From Geodermatophilus tzadiensis (GTDB lineage: Bacteria; Actinomycetota; Actinomycetes; Mycobacteriales; Geodermatophilaceae), in assembly GCF_003002915.1 (NCBI RefSeq), contig NZ_PVTG01000007.1:124001-188000 (forward strand): a stretch of DNA of 64,000 bases. The letters run 5' to 3'. The notes beneath the pieces are model-generated. The model did not search any database. It was not told the DNA's origin and saw only the letters and a list, made by a program, of their open reading frames with translations. Positions 1 to 8,719 of this stretch are shown here, piece after piece. Made by a program: the position numbers and the translations under genes. Position 1 is the stretch's first letter. Every line of letters begins with the position of its first letter.

Positions 1-1682
1 CCGTCGTGGGGCCGCTCGAGGGGCTCGGACGAGTAGGTGACGCGGCCGTCCAGGACGGTGCTCTCGCAGGTGTGACACGTCCCGTTGCGGCACGAGAAGC
101 GCACGGGCACGTCGCAGGCCTCGGCCAGCTCCAGCAGGGTGCCCGAGCGCGCGTCCCAGGGCACCGTCAGCCTGCTTCTCACGAAGCTCACCGCGGGACC
201 GGAACCCGGCGGCTGGGCCCCCGGGGGTGGGTGCGGTGCCCGGGGTGTCCCCGTGGCCACGATGCCCGACGTGGTGGCGCCCTGGCTGCCGAAGACCTCG
301 ACGGCGACCCGCTCCGGCGGCACCCCGCGCGCCGCCAGGCCCGCGCCCAGGTCGCGGAGGAAGCCGGCGGGGCCGCACAGGTAGAAGTCCGCGTCGAAGG
401 GCACCGCGGCGTCCTCGAGCACGCCGGCGTCGAGCCGGCCCACCACATCGGGGCGGCCGCCCGCGCCGGGCCGGGGCCGACTGTGGGCGACCAGCCGGTG
501 GGCGTCGGGCAGCCGCGCCAGGAGCTCGTCCACCTCGGCGGCGAACGCCTGCTCGGCGTCGTCCCGGGCGCCGTGCACCCACCACACCGCCCGAGTATCG
601 CGCCGCAGGGCCAGGCTGTGGAGCATCGCCAGGACCGGGGTGGCGCCGACGCCCGCGCTGACCAGCACGACCGGACGCTCGCCGGGGCGGAGCGTGAACT
701 GTCCCCGCGGGGCGGCGACCTCGACGAGGTCCCCGACCTGCACGGTGCGGTGCAGGAGGCCGCTGGCCGAGCCCCCGGGTTCCAGCTTGACGCTGACCCG
801 GTAGCCCGCCTGCGGGTCCGGCGGACCGGACATCGAGTAGCTGCGCAGCACCGGGTGCGCCTCGGCGTCGGGCTGCAGGCGCAGCGTCAGGTACTGGCCC
901 GGGTCGGCGGCCGGCACCGCATCGCCGTCCGCGGGGAGCAGGCGGAACGAGCTGATCGTGCTGCTCTCGGCCTGCTTCGCCATCACCCGCATCGGCCGGA
1001 AGCCCTCCCAGGCCGGCCGGGACGCGGCCTCGTCGGGAGCCTGGTCGAGCAGCGCCTGGAAGCTGTCGTGCCAGCCCCGGCTCAGCGCCGGGATGGCGAC
1101 CGCCCGGCGAAGGGTCGCCCGCGACCGACCCGGCAGGTACAGGAGAGCGTCGACGTCGGCCACGGTGAGACGCTGCTCGGCCTCACCGGTCTTGACGATC
1201 TCCTGACCTGCCTCGACCAGCCCCTCCTGGAGGACCCGCAGGTAGAACCCGGGCCGGTGGTGGGTGACCAGGAGCGTGGGCATCTCGGGGACGTCCAGGC
1301 GGATGCCGACGCGATAGCAGGTGACCCGGGGCTGCGTGACCTCGAACTCCGCCTGCCCGATGCGGTACCGGTCGCCGATGCAGACCTCGTCGTCGGGCAG
1401 GCCCTCGACGGTGAAGTTCTCGCCGAACTGGCCGTAGCCGAAGTCGTCCCGACCGAGGACCTGCTCCCAGTAGCGGTAGGACCCGATCTGGTACACGAAG
1501 ACGGCACGGTGCTCGCCGCCGTGAGCCAGCCGGTCGGCCTGGTCGTCACCGTCGATGTTGGTGCGGCGCACCATCCGGGCGCCGGGGACGGGCTCCTTGT
1601 AGACCGCGGTGCGGACCGTCCTCCCCCGCCAGGACAGCTCGCGTGGTCCGCCGACGTTGATCGACAGCAACCGGTCGGTCAT
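1..1682 (-). CDS. MOSC domain / flavin reductase / 2Fe-2S ferredoxin fusion (3' end beyond window)
   Basis: 560 codons are visible from ATG at 1682; the stop lies beyond base 1. Order of parts: MOSC domain (about residues 1-165, YiiM-like, with GGEH and the CYRVGI segment), the short 3-alpha helical region (about 170-220), a ferredoxin-reductase FAD-binding part (RSYSMSGPP near 285), an NAD-binding part (VSAGVGATPVLAML, and the YLCGPAGF motif), then a plant-type ferredoxin domain whose ligands CRNGTCHTC (C-x4-C-x2-C) are seen; the fourth Cys falls outside. MOSC proteins bind Mo/Fe-S sulfur or reduce N-hydroxylated bases, and the fused electron-transfer modules suggest a self-sufficient NAD(P)H-driven reductase. 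It lies 47 bp behind the peroxiredoxin gene and probably shares its transcript. The substrate is unknown. Confidence 0.85.
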   Translation of the reverse strand, partial: MTDRLLSINVGGPRELSWRGRTVRTAVYKEPVPGARMVRRTNIDGDDQADRLAHGGEHRAVFVYQIGSYRYWEQVLGRDDFGYGQFGENFTVEGLPDDEVCIGDRYRIGQAEFEVTQPRVTCYRVGIRLDVPEMPTLLVTHHRPGFYLRVLQEGLVEAGQEIVKTGEAEQRLTVADVDALLYLPGRSRATLRRAVAIPALSRGWHDSFQALLDQAPDEAASRPAWEGFRPMRVMAKQAESSTISSFRLLPADGDAVPAADPGQYLTLRLQPDAEAHPVLRSYSMSGPPDPQAGYRVSVKLEPGGSASGLLHRTVQVGDLVEVAAPRGQFTLRPGERPVVLVSAGVGATPVLAMLHSLALRRDTRAVWWVHGARDDAEQAFAAEVDELLARLPDAHRLVAHSRPRPGAGGRPDVVGRLDAGVLEDAAVPFDADFYLCGPAGFLRDLGAGLAARGVPPERVAVEVFGSQGATTSGIVATGTPRAPHPPPGAQPPGSGPAVSFVRSRLTVPWDARSGTLLELAEACDVPVRFSCRNGTCHTCESTVLDGRVTYSSEPLERPHD

Positions 1683-1729
1683 CCGCGTGACCTCCTCCTG
1701 CACTGGTCGCCCCGGCGTCGGCGGCGCGA

Positions 1730-2320
1730 CTACAGGGCGCGCAGTACGGGATCGGCATCCTCGTCGTGGAAGAACTGCGAGTGGTCGCCGGCGTCCCATG
1801 CCTCACGGAACCCCGGTGCGCCCAGGTCCCAGTCCGGCCGGATGTCCCGGGTGACCTCGCGCAGGTCGCGCCGGAGGTCGTCGACCGAGGGGCGACCCCA
1901 GTACCAGTAGCCGTTGTAGAGGCTGTAGATCACGAGGCCGGGCTTGAGCACGAGCGTGTGCGGGACCATCGGGTCGTGATAGGGGTCGGTGTACTCCTTG
2001 ATGTCGAGGTCCTTCTGGACCTTGCGGCCGGCATCGGACAGGAAGGTCCAGTTGGCGCCGACCGAGGCACGGAACTCGCGGGTGGTGACGATGTTGTCCG
2101 TCGAGATCGTCACGATGCGCGTGTAGGCGACCGCGAACTCCGACTGCACCGCCGCGAGCTTGAGATGCTGCTGGTTGTCCTTCGGGCAGTAGTGACCACG
2201 GGAGAGCAGCAGGACCATCGGGTCGTTGCCCTGCAGCTCGCTCAGCCGCCGTCGCTTCTTGGTGTGGTCGGTCAGTTCGTAGTCGGGGAACGTCCCGCCG
2301 GGGACGATGTCGGCGCGCAT
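1730..2320 (-). CDS. 1-Cys peroxiredoxin-like AhpC/TSA family protein
   Basis: 196 aa with a thioredoxin-like fold signature: PGGTFPDYELTD at the N-terminus, then SRGHYCPKDNQ with the only cysteine of the protein (Cys45) in the place of the peroxidatic cysteine. The common CPxxC form is absent because the second position is Asp/Asn, so resolution would need an external thiol. The C-terminal half keeps the VPHTLVLKPGLVIY strand of redoxin-like proteins. ATG 2320 is preceded by AGGAG. It is the first gene of a two-gene minus-strand unit with the MOSC-reductase fusion, which suggests a joint role in redox detoxification. Peroxidase activity is inferred from the family. Confidence 0.75.
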   Translation of the reverse strand: MRADIVPGGTFPDYELTDHTKKRRRLSELQGNDPMVLLLSRGHYCPKDNQQHLKLAAVQSEFAVAYTRIVTISTDNIVTTREFRASVGANWTFLSDAGRKVQKDLDIKEYTDPYHDPMVPHTLVLKPGLVIYSLYNGYWYWGRPSVDDLRRDLREVTRDIRPDWDLGAPGFREAWDAGDHSQFFHDEDADPVLRAL

Positions 2321-3085
2321 GGCGTGCTCCTGTGACGATTACGGCCGCCGCGGTCGGCAGACGTCGGGTCAGCGCCCGGGGCGGACGGATGGACGGCGAA
2401 ACCATCGCTGCAGCCACCGGTCCAACAGCCGCCCGAGCGCCTGGAGATGCTCGAACGCATCCGGGGACCACATCTCGCCGACCTCCCAGCCGGATCGGGT
2501 GCTGTGGGAACAGCGAGCAGTCTGGCGAGCACCCGGGATCATCGCGCCCGTGGAAGTCCCGGGCCGACAGCCCTGGTCGGGCCTGGGGCCGACCGTGAGC
2601 CCGACCTCTCACGGCCTCAGCGGCAGTCGTCCGGTCGGGCCCGAATGGTTCCGCCGGGTCGTCGGCTTCGCCTGACGACCGGGCGCAGCCGCGTCGCCGG
2701 GGGCTCGTTCGCTCAGCCGACCGGGAGGCGGCCGGGGCTGACCTCCGGTGGCGGCTCCGGTGACGGCTCCGGCCGCACGCTGCCGCCCAGGTGGACGTAC
2801 GCCATCCCCTCCGCAGGGCCGCACGTGTTCACGTGCTGCCTCCTCCCTGGCCCAGTGGCGGGTGAGGCCACGGTCGTCAGCCGGGCAGTCGCTCGCACCC
2901 GTGAGCGCAACCGGGGACCGCCCGGACTCCGCGCACCACGGCACGGGTCAGCGCCGGCCGCCCAGCCGTCTTGGGCGAGCGACCTGGCGACCACGAGCTG
3001 GGACGTGGGTGCCCGCGCCCTGGCAGGCCGCGGCCAGTGGGTTCCACGGGCGCGAGGACCCGCGGCACCACCGAGGCTCACCGCC
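2321..3085. other. Intergenic region between divergent genes, no gene seen
   Basis: 765 bases lie between the peroxiredoxin start and the SDR start. The open frames here are long only because stop codons are rare at this GC content; none has a ribosome site, a recognisable domain or a natural amino-acid composition. The stretch must contain the promoters of both flanking transcription units, but I cannot place them. Confidence 0.5.
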
Positions 3086-3934
3086 ATGACCGACAAGACC
3101 CCGTCCACCTGGTTCGTCACCGGCGCCTCCTCGGGCATCGGCCTCGCCGTCGCCCGCGCCGCAGCTGATCGCGGCGACAACGTCGTGGCCCTGGCCAGGA
3201 CCACCGCGGCGATCCAGCCGCTGGTCGAGCAGCACGGCTCCCGCGTCCTCGCACAGGCCGTCGACGTCCGACGCCCGGCCGAGGTCCGGGACGCCGTCTC
3301 GAACACCCTCGAGGCGTTCGGCCGGATCGACGTCGTCGTCAACAACGCCGGCTACGGACTCTTCGGCGCGGTCGAGGAGTCCACCGACACCCAGGCCCGG
3401 GACACCTTCGACACCAACGTCTTCGGGGTCCTCCACGTCCTGCGGGCGACGCTGCCGGTCCTGCGCGCTCAGCGCAGCGGGCACGTCCTGCAAGGGTCGT
3501 CGTACTACGGCCGGATCGCCGAGCCGGGGGTCGGGCTGCTCAGCGCCACCAAGTACGCCGTCGAGGGCCTCACCGACGCCCTGACCCCAGAGCTGGAGCC
3601 CCTGGGCATCAAGGTCACCCTGGTCGAGCCCGGACCGACGGCGACGGCCTTCGTGTCCAACCTGGACGTCGCCGAGTCGATCGCCGACTACGACCAGACG
3701 GTGCGGGAGGTGCAGAAGGCCATCGGCGACCTGCCGCCCGAGACCTTCAACGCCCCCGACCAGGTCGCAGCGGCGGTGCTCGCCGTCGTCGACGCCCCGC
3801 GACCTCCTCGGCGCCTGGTCACCGGCAGCTTCGCCGTGAAGGCGATCCGGGAGGCCCTGGAAGACCAACTGGCCGAGCTCAAGGAGTGGGAGGCCACCGC
3901 CCTCGCCGTGGACGACGTCCTCGTGGCCTCGTGA
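3086..3934 (+). CDS. SDR-family protein lacking the catalytic tyrosine
   Basis: 282 aa classical short-chain dehydrogenase/reductase. The cofactor motif TGASSGIG (residues 12-19), NNAG (86-89) and the Ser138/Ser139 position are present. In the YxxxK active site the sequence reads LSATK: Leu152 (codon CTC at 3539-3541) replaces the Tyr that normally donates the proton, while Lys156 remains. Relatives of this type usually read YSATKFAVEG, so this is a single-residue loss in an otherwise ordinary protein. It may bind NAD(P) and be catalytically dead, or use another residue. ATG 3086 was chosen because homology begins there; the upstream open frame has no SDR features. It is first in a loose plus-strand series of four genes. 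Confidence 0.85.
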   Translation: MTDKTPSTWFVTGASSGIGLAVARAAADRGDNVVALARTTAAIQPLVEQHGSRVLAQAVDVRRPAEVRDAVSNTLEAFGRIDVVVNNAGYGLFGAVEESTDTQARDTFDTNVFGVLHVLRATLPVLRAQRSGHVLQGSSYYGRIAEPGVGLLSATKYAVEGLTDALTPELEPLGIKVTLVEPGPTATAFVSNLDVAESIADYDQTVREVQKAIGDLPPETFNAPDQVAAAVLAVVDAPRPPRRLVTGSFAVKAIREALEDQLAELKEWEATALAVDDVLVAS

Positions 3935-4124
3935 TCCCGGGCCCACCGGACCCTCGGACGCCCGTGACGGCATCGGCACCCCGGACGACCTCCGGCGCCC
4001 GGCCGACTCGAGTGCGCGAGCAGCGCAATCGGACGGGCCGGCACCACAAGTCATCGATCACGTCTCGGCCTGAGCACCCGCACGCAGGCCGGCCCCCGAG
4101 AGACGCCCCCGGAAAGGCAGACAC

Positions 4125-4958
4125 ATGCCGCGCATGACGGTCGGCCGAGAGAACGGCCAGGACATACAGATCCACTTCGACGACCACGGCGACGGCCCGC
4201 CGGTCGTGCTGATCCACGGCTACCCGTTGGACGGACGGTCCTTCGAGAAGCAGGAGCGTGTCCTCCTCGGTGCCGGACACCGGGTCATCACCTACGACCG
4301 GCGGGGCTTCGGACGATCCAGTCAGCCCTCCACCGGCTACGACTACGACACCTTCGCCGCAGACCTGGAGATCCTGCTCGAGACCCTCGACCTCTCGGAC
4401 GTGGCGCTGGTGGGCTTCTCCATGGGCACCGGCGAGGTCGCCCGCCACTTCGGTCGCCGCGGCTCGGGCCGGGTCAGCAAGGCGGTGCTCATGGGCTCGG
4501 TGCCCCCGTTCCTCCTGCGCACCGACGACAACCCCGACGGCGTCGACGGCCAGGTCTTCGCGGACATCAAGCGCGCAGTGCTCGCCGACCGGCCGGCGTA
4601 CTTCAGAGCCTTCTTCGACGACTTCTTCAACGTCGACCAGTACGCCGGCACCCGGATCAGCGACCAGGCATACCAGGCTGCCTTCGCCACCGCGCTCACG
4701 ATGTCTCCTCTGGCGGCGCACGACTGCGTGGACAGCTGGCTGACCGACTTCCGGGACGACGTGGCGGCCATCGACGTCCCCACCCTGCTCCTCCACGGCG
4801 ATGCCGACCGGATCCTGCCCTACGCGGCCACCGCGGCACGGCTTCCGGCACTGGTGAAGGACCTGACCGTCATCACCGTCGAGGGTGGCCCGCACAACAT
4901 CGCGTGGACCCATCCCGAGGTCGTCAACCCGGCTCTCCTGGAGTTCCTGCACTCCTGA
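4125..4958 (+). CDS. Alpha/beta hydrolase, non-haem chloroperoxidase type
   Basis: 277 aa. The HGYPLDGRSFEKQ segment (31-43), the YDRRGFGRS loop (57-65) and the nucleophile elbow GFSMG (Ser99) are the signature of cofactor-free haloperoxidases/arylesterases. The acid lies in HGDADRILP and the catalytic His in GGPHNIAWTHP near the C-terminus, so the triad is complete. Such enzymes hydrolyse small esters or lactones and show perhydrolase activity in vitro. ATG 4125 follows GGAAAGG; a second ATG three codons later is possible. The gene lies 190 bp after the SDR gene and ends in a hairpin. Confidence 0.87.
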   Translation: MPRMTVGRENGQDIQIHFDDHGDGPPVVLIHGYPLDGRSFEKQERVLLGAGHRVITYDRRGFGRSSQPSTGYDYDTFAADLEILLETLDLSDVALVGFSMGTGEVARHFGRRGSGRVSKAVLMGSVPPFLLRTDDNPDGVDGQVFADIKRAVLADRPAYFRAFFDDFFNVDQYAGTRISDQAYQAAFATALTMSPLAAHDCVDSWLTDFRDDVAAIDVPTLLLHGDADRILPYAATAARLPALVKDLTVITVEGGPHNIAWTHPEVVNPALLEFLHS

Positions 4959-4971
4959 GGCGGCGCCACCC

Positions 4972-5005
4972 GACACCCCGCCCCGCACGGGCGGGCGGAG
5001 GTGTC
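4972..5005 (+). terminator. Hairpin after the haloperoxidase gene
   Basis: GACACC at 4972-4977 pairs with GGTGTC at 5000-5005, and the GC-rich interior CCGCCCC/GGGCGG extends the stem. No T-run follows, as is usual in high-GC actinobacteria. It may end or attenuate the transcript before the next hydrolase. Confidence 0.45.
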
Positions 5006-5086
5006 CCGCGCCATCCACCCGGAGGCCGGGCGGTCGATCCGCCGCCCAGGCGGCACCTGCACCAACACCCGGAGAGGGTGACCCCG

Positions 5087-5929
5087 ATGGGAAATCCCGT
5101 CACCACCGCGCCGGACCGCGCCCTGCAGACGCGCTACACGACCGTCGACGGGCTGGCGATCCGCTATGCCACCAGCTCGGCCCGCCCGGACCAGGCGCTC
5201 CTCTTGTCCCCCTGGCCGGAGAGCCTGTACGCGTTCGAGCCGATGTGGCCCCAGCTGGCCGACCATGCCCAACTCGTGGCCGTGGACCTGCCTGGCTTCG
5301 GCCAGTCGGAAGGACGCCCCGACCTGCTGTCCCCCAGGGCCATGGGCGAGTTCGTCGTCCGGATCGCCGATCACCTCCAGCTCGACCGCCTCCACGCCGT
5401 CGGCCCCGATGTGGGCACCAGCGCGCTGCTGTTCGCGGCGTCGACCCACCCGGATCGGTTCCGGAGCCTCGTCGTCGGCAGCGGCGCGACCACCTATCCG
5501 CTGGAGCTCGGCGAACCGCTGACCCGCTGGGTGCACACCCCAGACCTCGCCCGCTACGAGGCGATGGACCCTCGGCGGATCGTCGCCGGGGCGCTCGACG
5601 GCATCTCGTCGGCGTACCAGCTCCCCGAGCACGTGCGCGAGGACTACCTGTCGGCCTACGACGGAGAACGGTTCGTTGCGTCGATGGCGTACGTGCGGTC
5701 GTACCCGACCGAACTGGCCGCGCTGGGCCCCGTCCTGCCCCGCGTCACGACGCCGGTGCAGGTCATCGCAGGCGCCCGCGACGGCGCCGTCCCCCCCACC
5801 AATGGGCGCTACCTGCACGACCGACTGCCCGCGAGCAGGCTGGACGTGATCGACGCGGGTCACTTCACCTGGGAAGACGCTCCGGACACCTACGCCCGGC
5901 TGGTCGCGAACTGGTGGGCGCGCACGTAG
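5087..5929 (+). CDS. Alpha/beta hydrolase with aspartate nucleophile
   Basis: 280 aa from ATG 5087, preceded by GGAGAGGG. The elbow reads GPDVGTS, putting Asp108 where most family members have Ser; this is the pattern of epoxide hydrolases and haloalkane dehalogenases. A second Asp occurs in GARDGAV and His in DAGHFTWED near the C-terminus. The oxyanion segment that is normally HGxP reads SPWP (41-44), so the usual His is missing, and the cap region (about 125-195) is rich in aromatic and acidic residues. The substrate is not predictable. It sits between another hydrolase and a metallo-beta-lactamase-fold gene. Confidence 0.8.
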   Translation: MGNPVTTAPDRALQTRYTTVDGLAIRYATSSARPDQALLLSPWPESLYAFEPMWPQLADHAQLVAVDLPGFGQSEGRPDLLSPRAMGEFVVRIADHLQLDRLHAVGPDVGTSALLFAASTHPDRFRSLVVGSGATTYPLELGEPLTRWVHTPDLARYEAMDPRRIVAGALDGISSAYQLPEHVREDYLSAYDGERFVASMAYVRSYPTELAALGPVLPRVTTPVQVIAGARDGAVPPTNGRYLHDRLPASRLDVIDAGHFTWEDAPDTYARLVANWWART

Positions 5930-6095
5930 GAGCCCCGCCGACGGAGGAAGACCTCGCTGGGCCATGTCCGCGCTGCGCCTCAGCGCTCCTCGCCCGCGCC
6001 GCTGCGGACCGCCGGACAGCGGCCGACACGGGCGGCACCCGACCATCGAGCCACGCGCCTCACAACACCAACGCATCCGAGAGGAGAAGTCACGC

Positions 6096-6836
6096 ATGCG
6101 CATCCAGCGGATGCCCTGGGCGGGCATCAGGATCGAGACCGCCGACGGTCGGGTCGCCATCGACCCCCTCTTCACCCTGGAAGACGGCTGGGGGCCACCG
6201 AAGGACCCCTTCTACCCCCTGACCGACTTCGGGCCGGTGGACGCGGTGCTCAGCACCCACTTGCACACCGACCACTTCGACGCCAAGGCCATCGCCGACT
6301 TCTACGGCGCCGACCTCCCGGTCTACGTTCCCGACCAGGCCGTGGACGAAGCGCGGCGCAGTGGGCTGACCGGCATAGCCGGCGCCACCGTCGGCCAGCC
6401 GATCCAGATCGGGTCGCTGACCATCACCCCGACCTTCTCCGTCGACGGGATCGGGGACGCACAGCACGCCTACGTCGTCGAGGCCGACGGACGCCGCATC
6501 CTCCACTGCGGGGACACCCTGTGGCACGGCTACTGGTGGAGGATCCAGCAGCAGTTCGCCGCCTTCGACGCCGTCTTCCTGCCGGTGAACGCCGCCACCG
6601 TGGAGTTCCCGGGAGTGATCCCCAGCGGGCTACCGGTCATCATGTCGCCCGAGCAGGCGGCCGCGGCAGCCGTGGTGCTCGAGGCCGAGCAACTGGTCCC
6701 CATCCACTACGGGACCTTCCACAACCCTCCGTGGTACACCGAGACACCCGACGTCCTGTCCCGGCTGGAGACGGCCACCAAGGACAGGGTGGCGCTCACG
6801 ATCATGGAGGCGAAGGACGAGCTCACCCTGGCCTGA
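6096..6836 (+). CDS. Metallo-beta-lactamase-fold hydrolase, UlaG-like
   Basis: 246 aa from ATG 6096, with GAGGAG six bases upstream. The metal site is STHLHTDHFD (His55, His57, Asp59, His60), followed by HCGDTLWHGYW and IHYGTFHNP, which carry the later metal ligands. The compact length and the early IETADGRVAIDPL strand fit the UlaG/YtnP-like branch of small metal-dependent hydrolases rather than beta-lactamases. These act on phosphodiesters, lactones or cyclic sugars. It is the last of four adjacent plus-strand genes. Confidence 0.85.
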   Translation: MRIQRMPWAGIRIETADGRVAIDPLFTLEDGWGPPKDPFYPLTDFGPVDAVLSTHLHTDHFDAKAIADFYGADLPVYVPDQAVDEARRSGLTGIAGATVGQPIQIGSLTITPTFSVDGIGDAQHAYVVEADGRRILHCGDTLWHGYWWRIQQQFAAFDAVFLPVNAATVEFPGVIPSGLPVIMSPEQAAAAAVVLEAEQLVPIHYGTFHNPPWYTETPDVLSRLETATKDRVALTIMEAKDELTLA

Positions 6837-7815
6837 GCGCTGCGGCATGCCGCCGCGGAGTCCTGCAGCAGCTTGCCGGGCTGCTGCGACGGAAACCCTC
6901 GTGCGTGCTCAGCCGTCAGCCGCTCCCGCCATCTCCCGTGCGTCGTCCACGTCCCACAGCGGCTCACCTCGCTCCGTGAAGCGGCTGACTGCCTTCCGGC
7001 AGCACCAGGGTTGCGGACGTACTCGCGGGCTCGGACGACGTTCCTGGCAGCGAACGATCACCCTCAGTCGCCATCACCGGCGATGTGCACGGGCTCGTCT
7101 CCCCCGAGGTGGCCCGCGAGGCAATGGCCGTCCTGCGCACCGCCCTGACCGAATGAGGGTCGCCTGCTGGTGGTCAAACCGCCCGAAGACGCTGCAGGGG
7201 CCGTTCCGGATCTCTCCGGACACGGCCCCTGAGCTGCGGTCTCCCGCCCAGTCACATTCGAGGGGTTCGCGCTGGTTCGTGACAGTGGTCCATGCCCAGG
7301 TCAACGGTCTGTGACGTCCACTGTCGTCCGCCTCGATTCGTCGCCGTTCGGAGCGCGTTGCTGTACCGGTTGCTGTCCTTCTCCCCCGCGCTCGGGCGTG
7401 TCAGTGAGGTCAGAGGCGGGCCATGATGAAGTACCCCTCACCGTGCATGGCGGGATCGGGCGGATACGGCCGCCGAGCAGGACAGCTACGACCGTCACAA
7501 CCACGCCCGGACACCCTCTGACGCGACGACGTCCACTTCGGCCGCGCTGACCAGCCGCCGGCGCTGCTGCCGTGCTGGCGATGGTCGACAGGTGACCGCT
7601 CGGTGCCCCTGAAAGGTCGACCGGCCGCCGTCTCCCCGTGCGCAACGCTGCCCGCTCGGCGTGCCGGGTCCTCCGGTGGAGAAGAGGATGGAGACGCACC
7701 GGATCGCAGGGCGGCCGGGATCGGTGTCGGCGCCGCGGGCCTCCTCGGGCGTCCTGTCGGTCGGTGGACCGCAGGGCGCCACTCAGCTCTGCGCCGACCT
7801 GCGCGAGGAGGCTCC
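6837..7815. other. Gene-poor accessory stretch with a repeat copy
   Basis: 979 bases without a convincing gene. At 7037-7156 a plus-strand frame ends in a natural-looking tail (SPEVAREAMAVLRTALTE, then TGA), which may be the remnant of a lost gene but has no start and no identifiable family. At 7195-7247 lies a 53-bp sequence found again beside tRNA-Pro. The remaining part up to the cupin gene shows nothing I can name. Confidence 0.5.
7195..7247. repeat. 53-bp direct repeat, copy 1 (contains a terminator hairpin)
   Basis: Bases 7195-7247 are identical to 26776-26828. The core is a hairpin: CAGGGGCCGT pairs with ACGGCCCCTG, with an inner TCCGGA/TCCGGA stem. The left flanks also resemble each other (CTGGTGGTCA here, GGTGGTGGTCA there). 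In copy 2 the repeat is the terminator directly behind tRNA-Pro; here no tRNA follows. The two copies are direct repeats bounding 19.5 kb. Confidence 0.85.
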
Positions 7816-8364
7816 ATGGTCACCCCCGATCCCGTCGCCGGTACCGAGTTCTGGCGTGACATCAAGCCGATCGACAAGGAGAAGGTCTTCCGCAAGGACG
7901 CGGCACCCGAGGTCTTCCTGCCCGACACGATGTCCGACGACGACCGCTTCTTCGTACCGCTGTCGGAAACTGTGTTCACTCGGCCGCTGTGGATCTCCCT
8001 GGCCCAGAACCGGTGGGCCGATGTCCTCATGGCCAAGCAGCCAGGCCTGGTCAACCGGCACTATCACCCTCACCAGGTGTTCGGCTACACCCTCTCTGGC
8101 CAGTGGAGTTACCTCGAGCACGACTGGGTCGCCACCGCCGGCACCTTCGTCTACGAGGCACCTGGCGAGGCCCACACGCTGGTGGCGCATGAATCCCCCG
8201 AGCCCATGCGCGTCCACTTCAACGTCACCGGACCGCTGATCTGGCTCGACGAGAACGGGGAGCCCAACGGCACGTTCGACGCCTACGACTACCTGGAACT
8301 AGCGCGCGAGCACTATGAGAAGGCCGGTCTGGGTGCCGAGGCGGTGAACAAGCTCCTGAGGTAG
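7816..8364 (+). CDS. Cupin-fold dioxygenase, 2,4'-dihydroxyacetophenone dioxygenase-like
   Basis: 182 aa from ATG 7816, with GAGGAGG upstream. The segment NRHYHPHQVFGYTLSG gives the His ligands of cupin motif 1, and YEAPGEAHTLV gives motif 2. The layout, with an N-terminal arm of about 70 residues and a single cupin barrel, matches the ChrR-like/2,4'-dihydroxyacetophenone dioxygenase family, which cleaves C-C bonds using a non-haem metal. It has no obvious pathway partner here and is flanked by scarred intergenic DNA, so it may be acquired. Confidence 0.75.
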   Translation: MVTPDPVAGTEFWRDIKPIDKEKVFRKDAAPEVFLPDTMSDDDRFFVPLSETVFTRPLWISLAQNRWADVLMAKQPGLVNRHYHPHQVFGYTLSGQWSYLEHDWVATAGTFVYEAPGEAHTLVAHESPEPMRVHFNVTGPLIWLDENGEPNGTFDAYDYLELAREHYEKAGLGAEAVNKLLR

Positions 8365-8718
8365 ACCTGACCGCCGTCGGCCGCGAGCGCAGCCATCGTC
8401 CCGGGCCGGTCAGGCCTGCCTACACGGGTGGAGCCGAGGAGACTCGAACCCCGGACCCCACACTGTCAGGGCGGCTGAGGGGGGCCGGGGCGGTACGTCA
8501 GAGTTCATCTGCGCAGGTCAGGAGGCGACATCGTCGTCGCCGGACTCCTGCGGACGACCATGAACACCGTTGTCAGGCCACCATGGTGGCACCACACGGC
8601 AGCCGCCTGACCGACCATCGAGCGCCGCCTGAGCGCCGATGACCGGACGGCCTTTGCCTCGGGGGCTCGTGATGGGCTCACCTGGACGATGCACGACCAT
8701 CTGGTCATACTTGTGACC
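8365..8718. other. Intergenic region with a tRNA/tmRNA 3'-end fragment
   Basis: 354 bases between the cupin gene and the toxin-antitoxin pair. It contains the tRNA-like fragment at 8429-8462 and, at its right end, the palindromic operator of the antitoxin gene. No open frame here looks real. Confidence 0.5.
8429..8462 (-). other. 3'-end fragment of a tRNA- or tmRNA-like gene
   Basis: Read on the minus strand, the sequence contains GGTTCGAGTC, the T-loop consensus, followed by TCCTCGGCTCCA, which has the form of an acceptor 3' strand with discriminator A. No anticodon arm or 5' half is present upstream. Such isolated 3' ends are typical of attachment-site duplicates left by integrases that target tRNA genes or ssrA. 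Which gene is copied cannot be decided from this window. Confidence 0.5.
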
Positions 8719-8719
8719 A
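8702..8719. promoter_or_regulatory. Putative autoregulatory operator of the toxin-antitoxin pair
   Basis: TGGTCA (8702-8707) and TGACCA (8714-8719) form a perfect inverted repeat with a 6-base spacer that reaches the A of the antitoxin start codon. A further half-site GACCA precedes it at 8695-8699. Phd/YefM antitoxins repress their own operons through such palindromes, so a bound dimer here would block initiation. Confidence 0.6.

Noticed and set aside
2447-3085. Upstream extension of the SDR frame
   Set aside because: The extension has no SDR features and unnatural composition; homology starts at ATG 3086.
7037-7156. Possible gene tail ending SPEVAREAMAVLRTALTE
   Set aside because: It looks natural but there is no start, no ribosome site and no recognisable family; too little remains to call a pseudogene.
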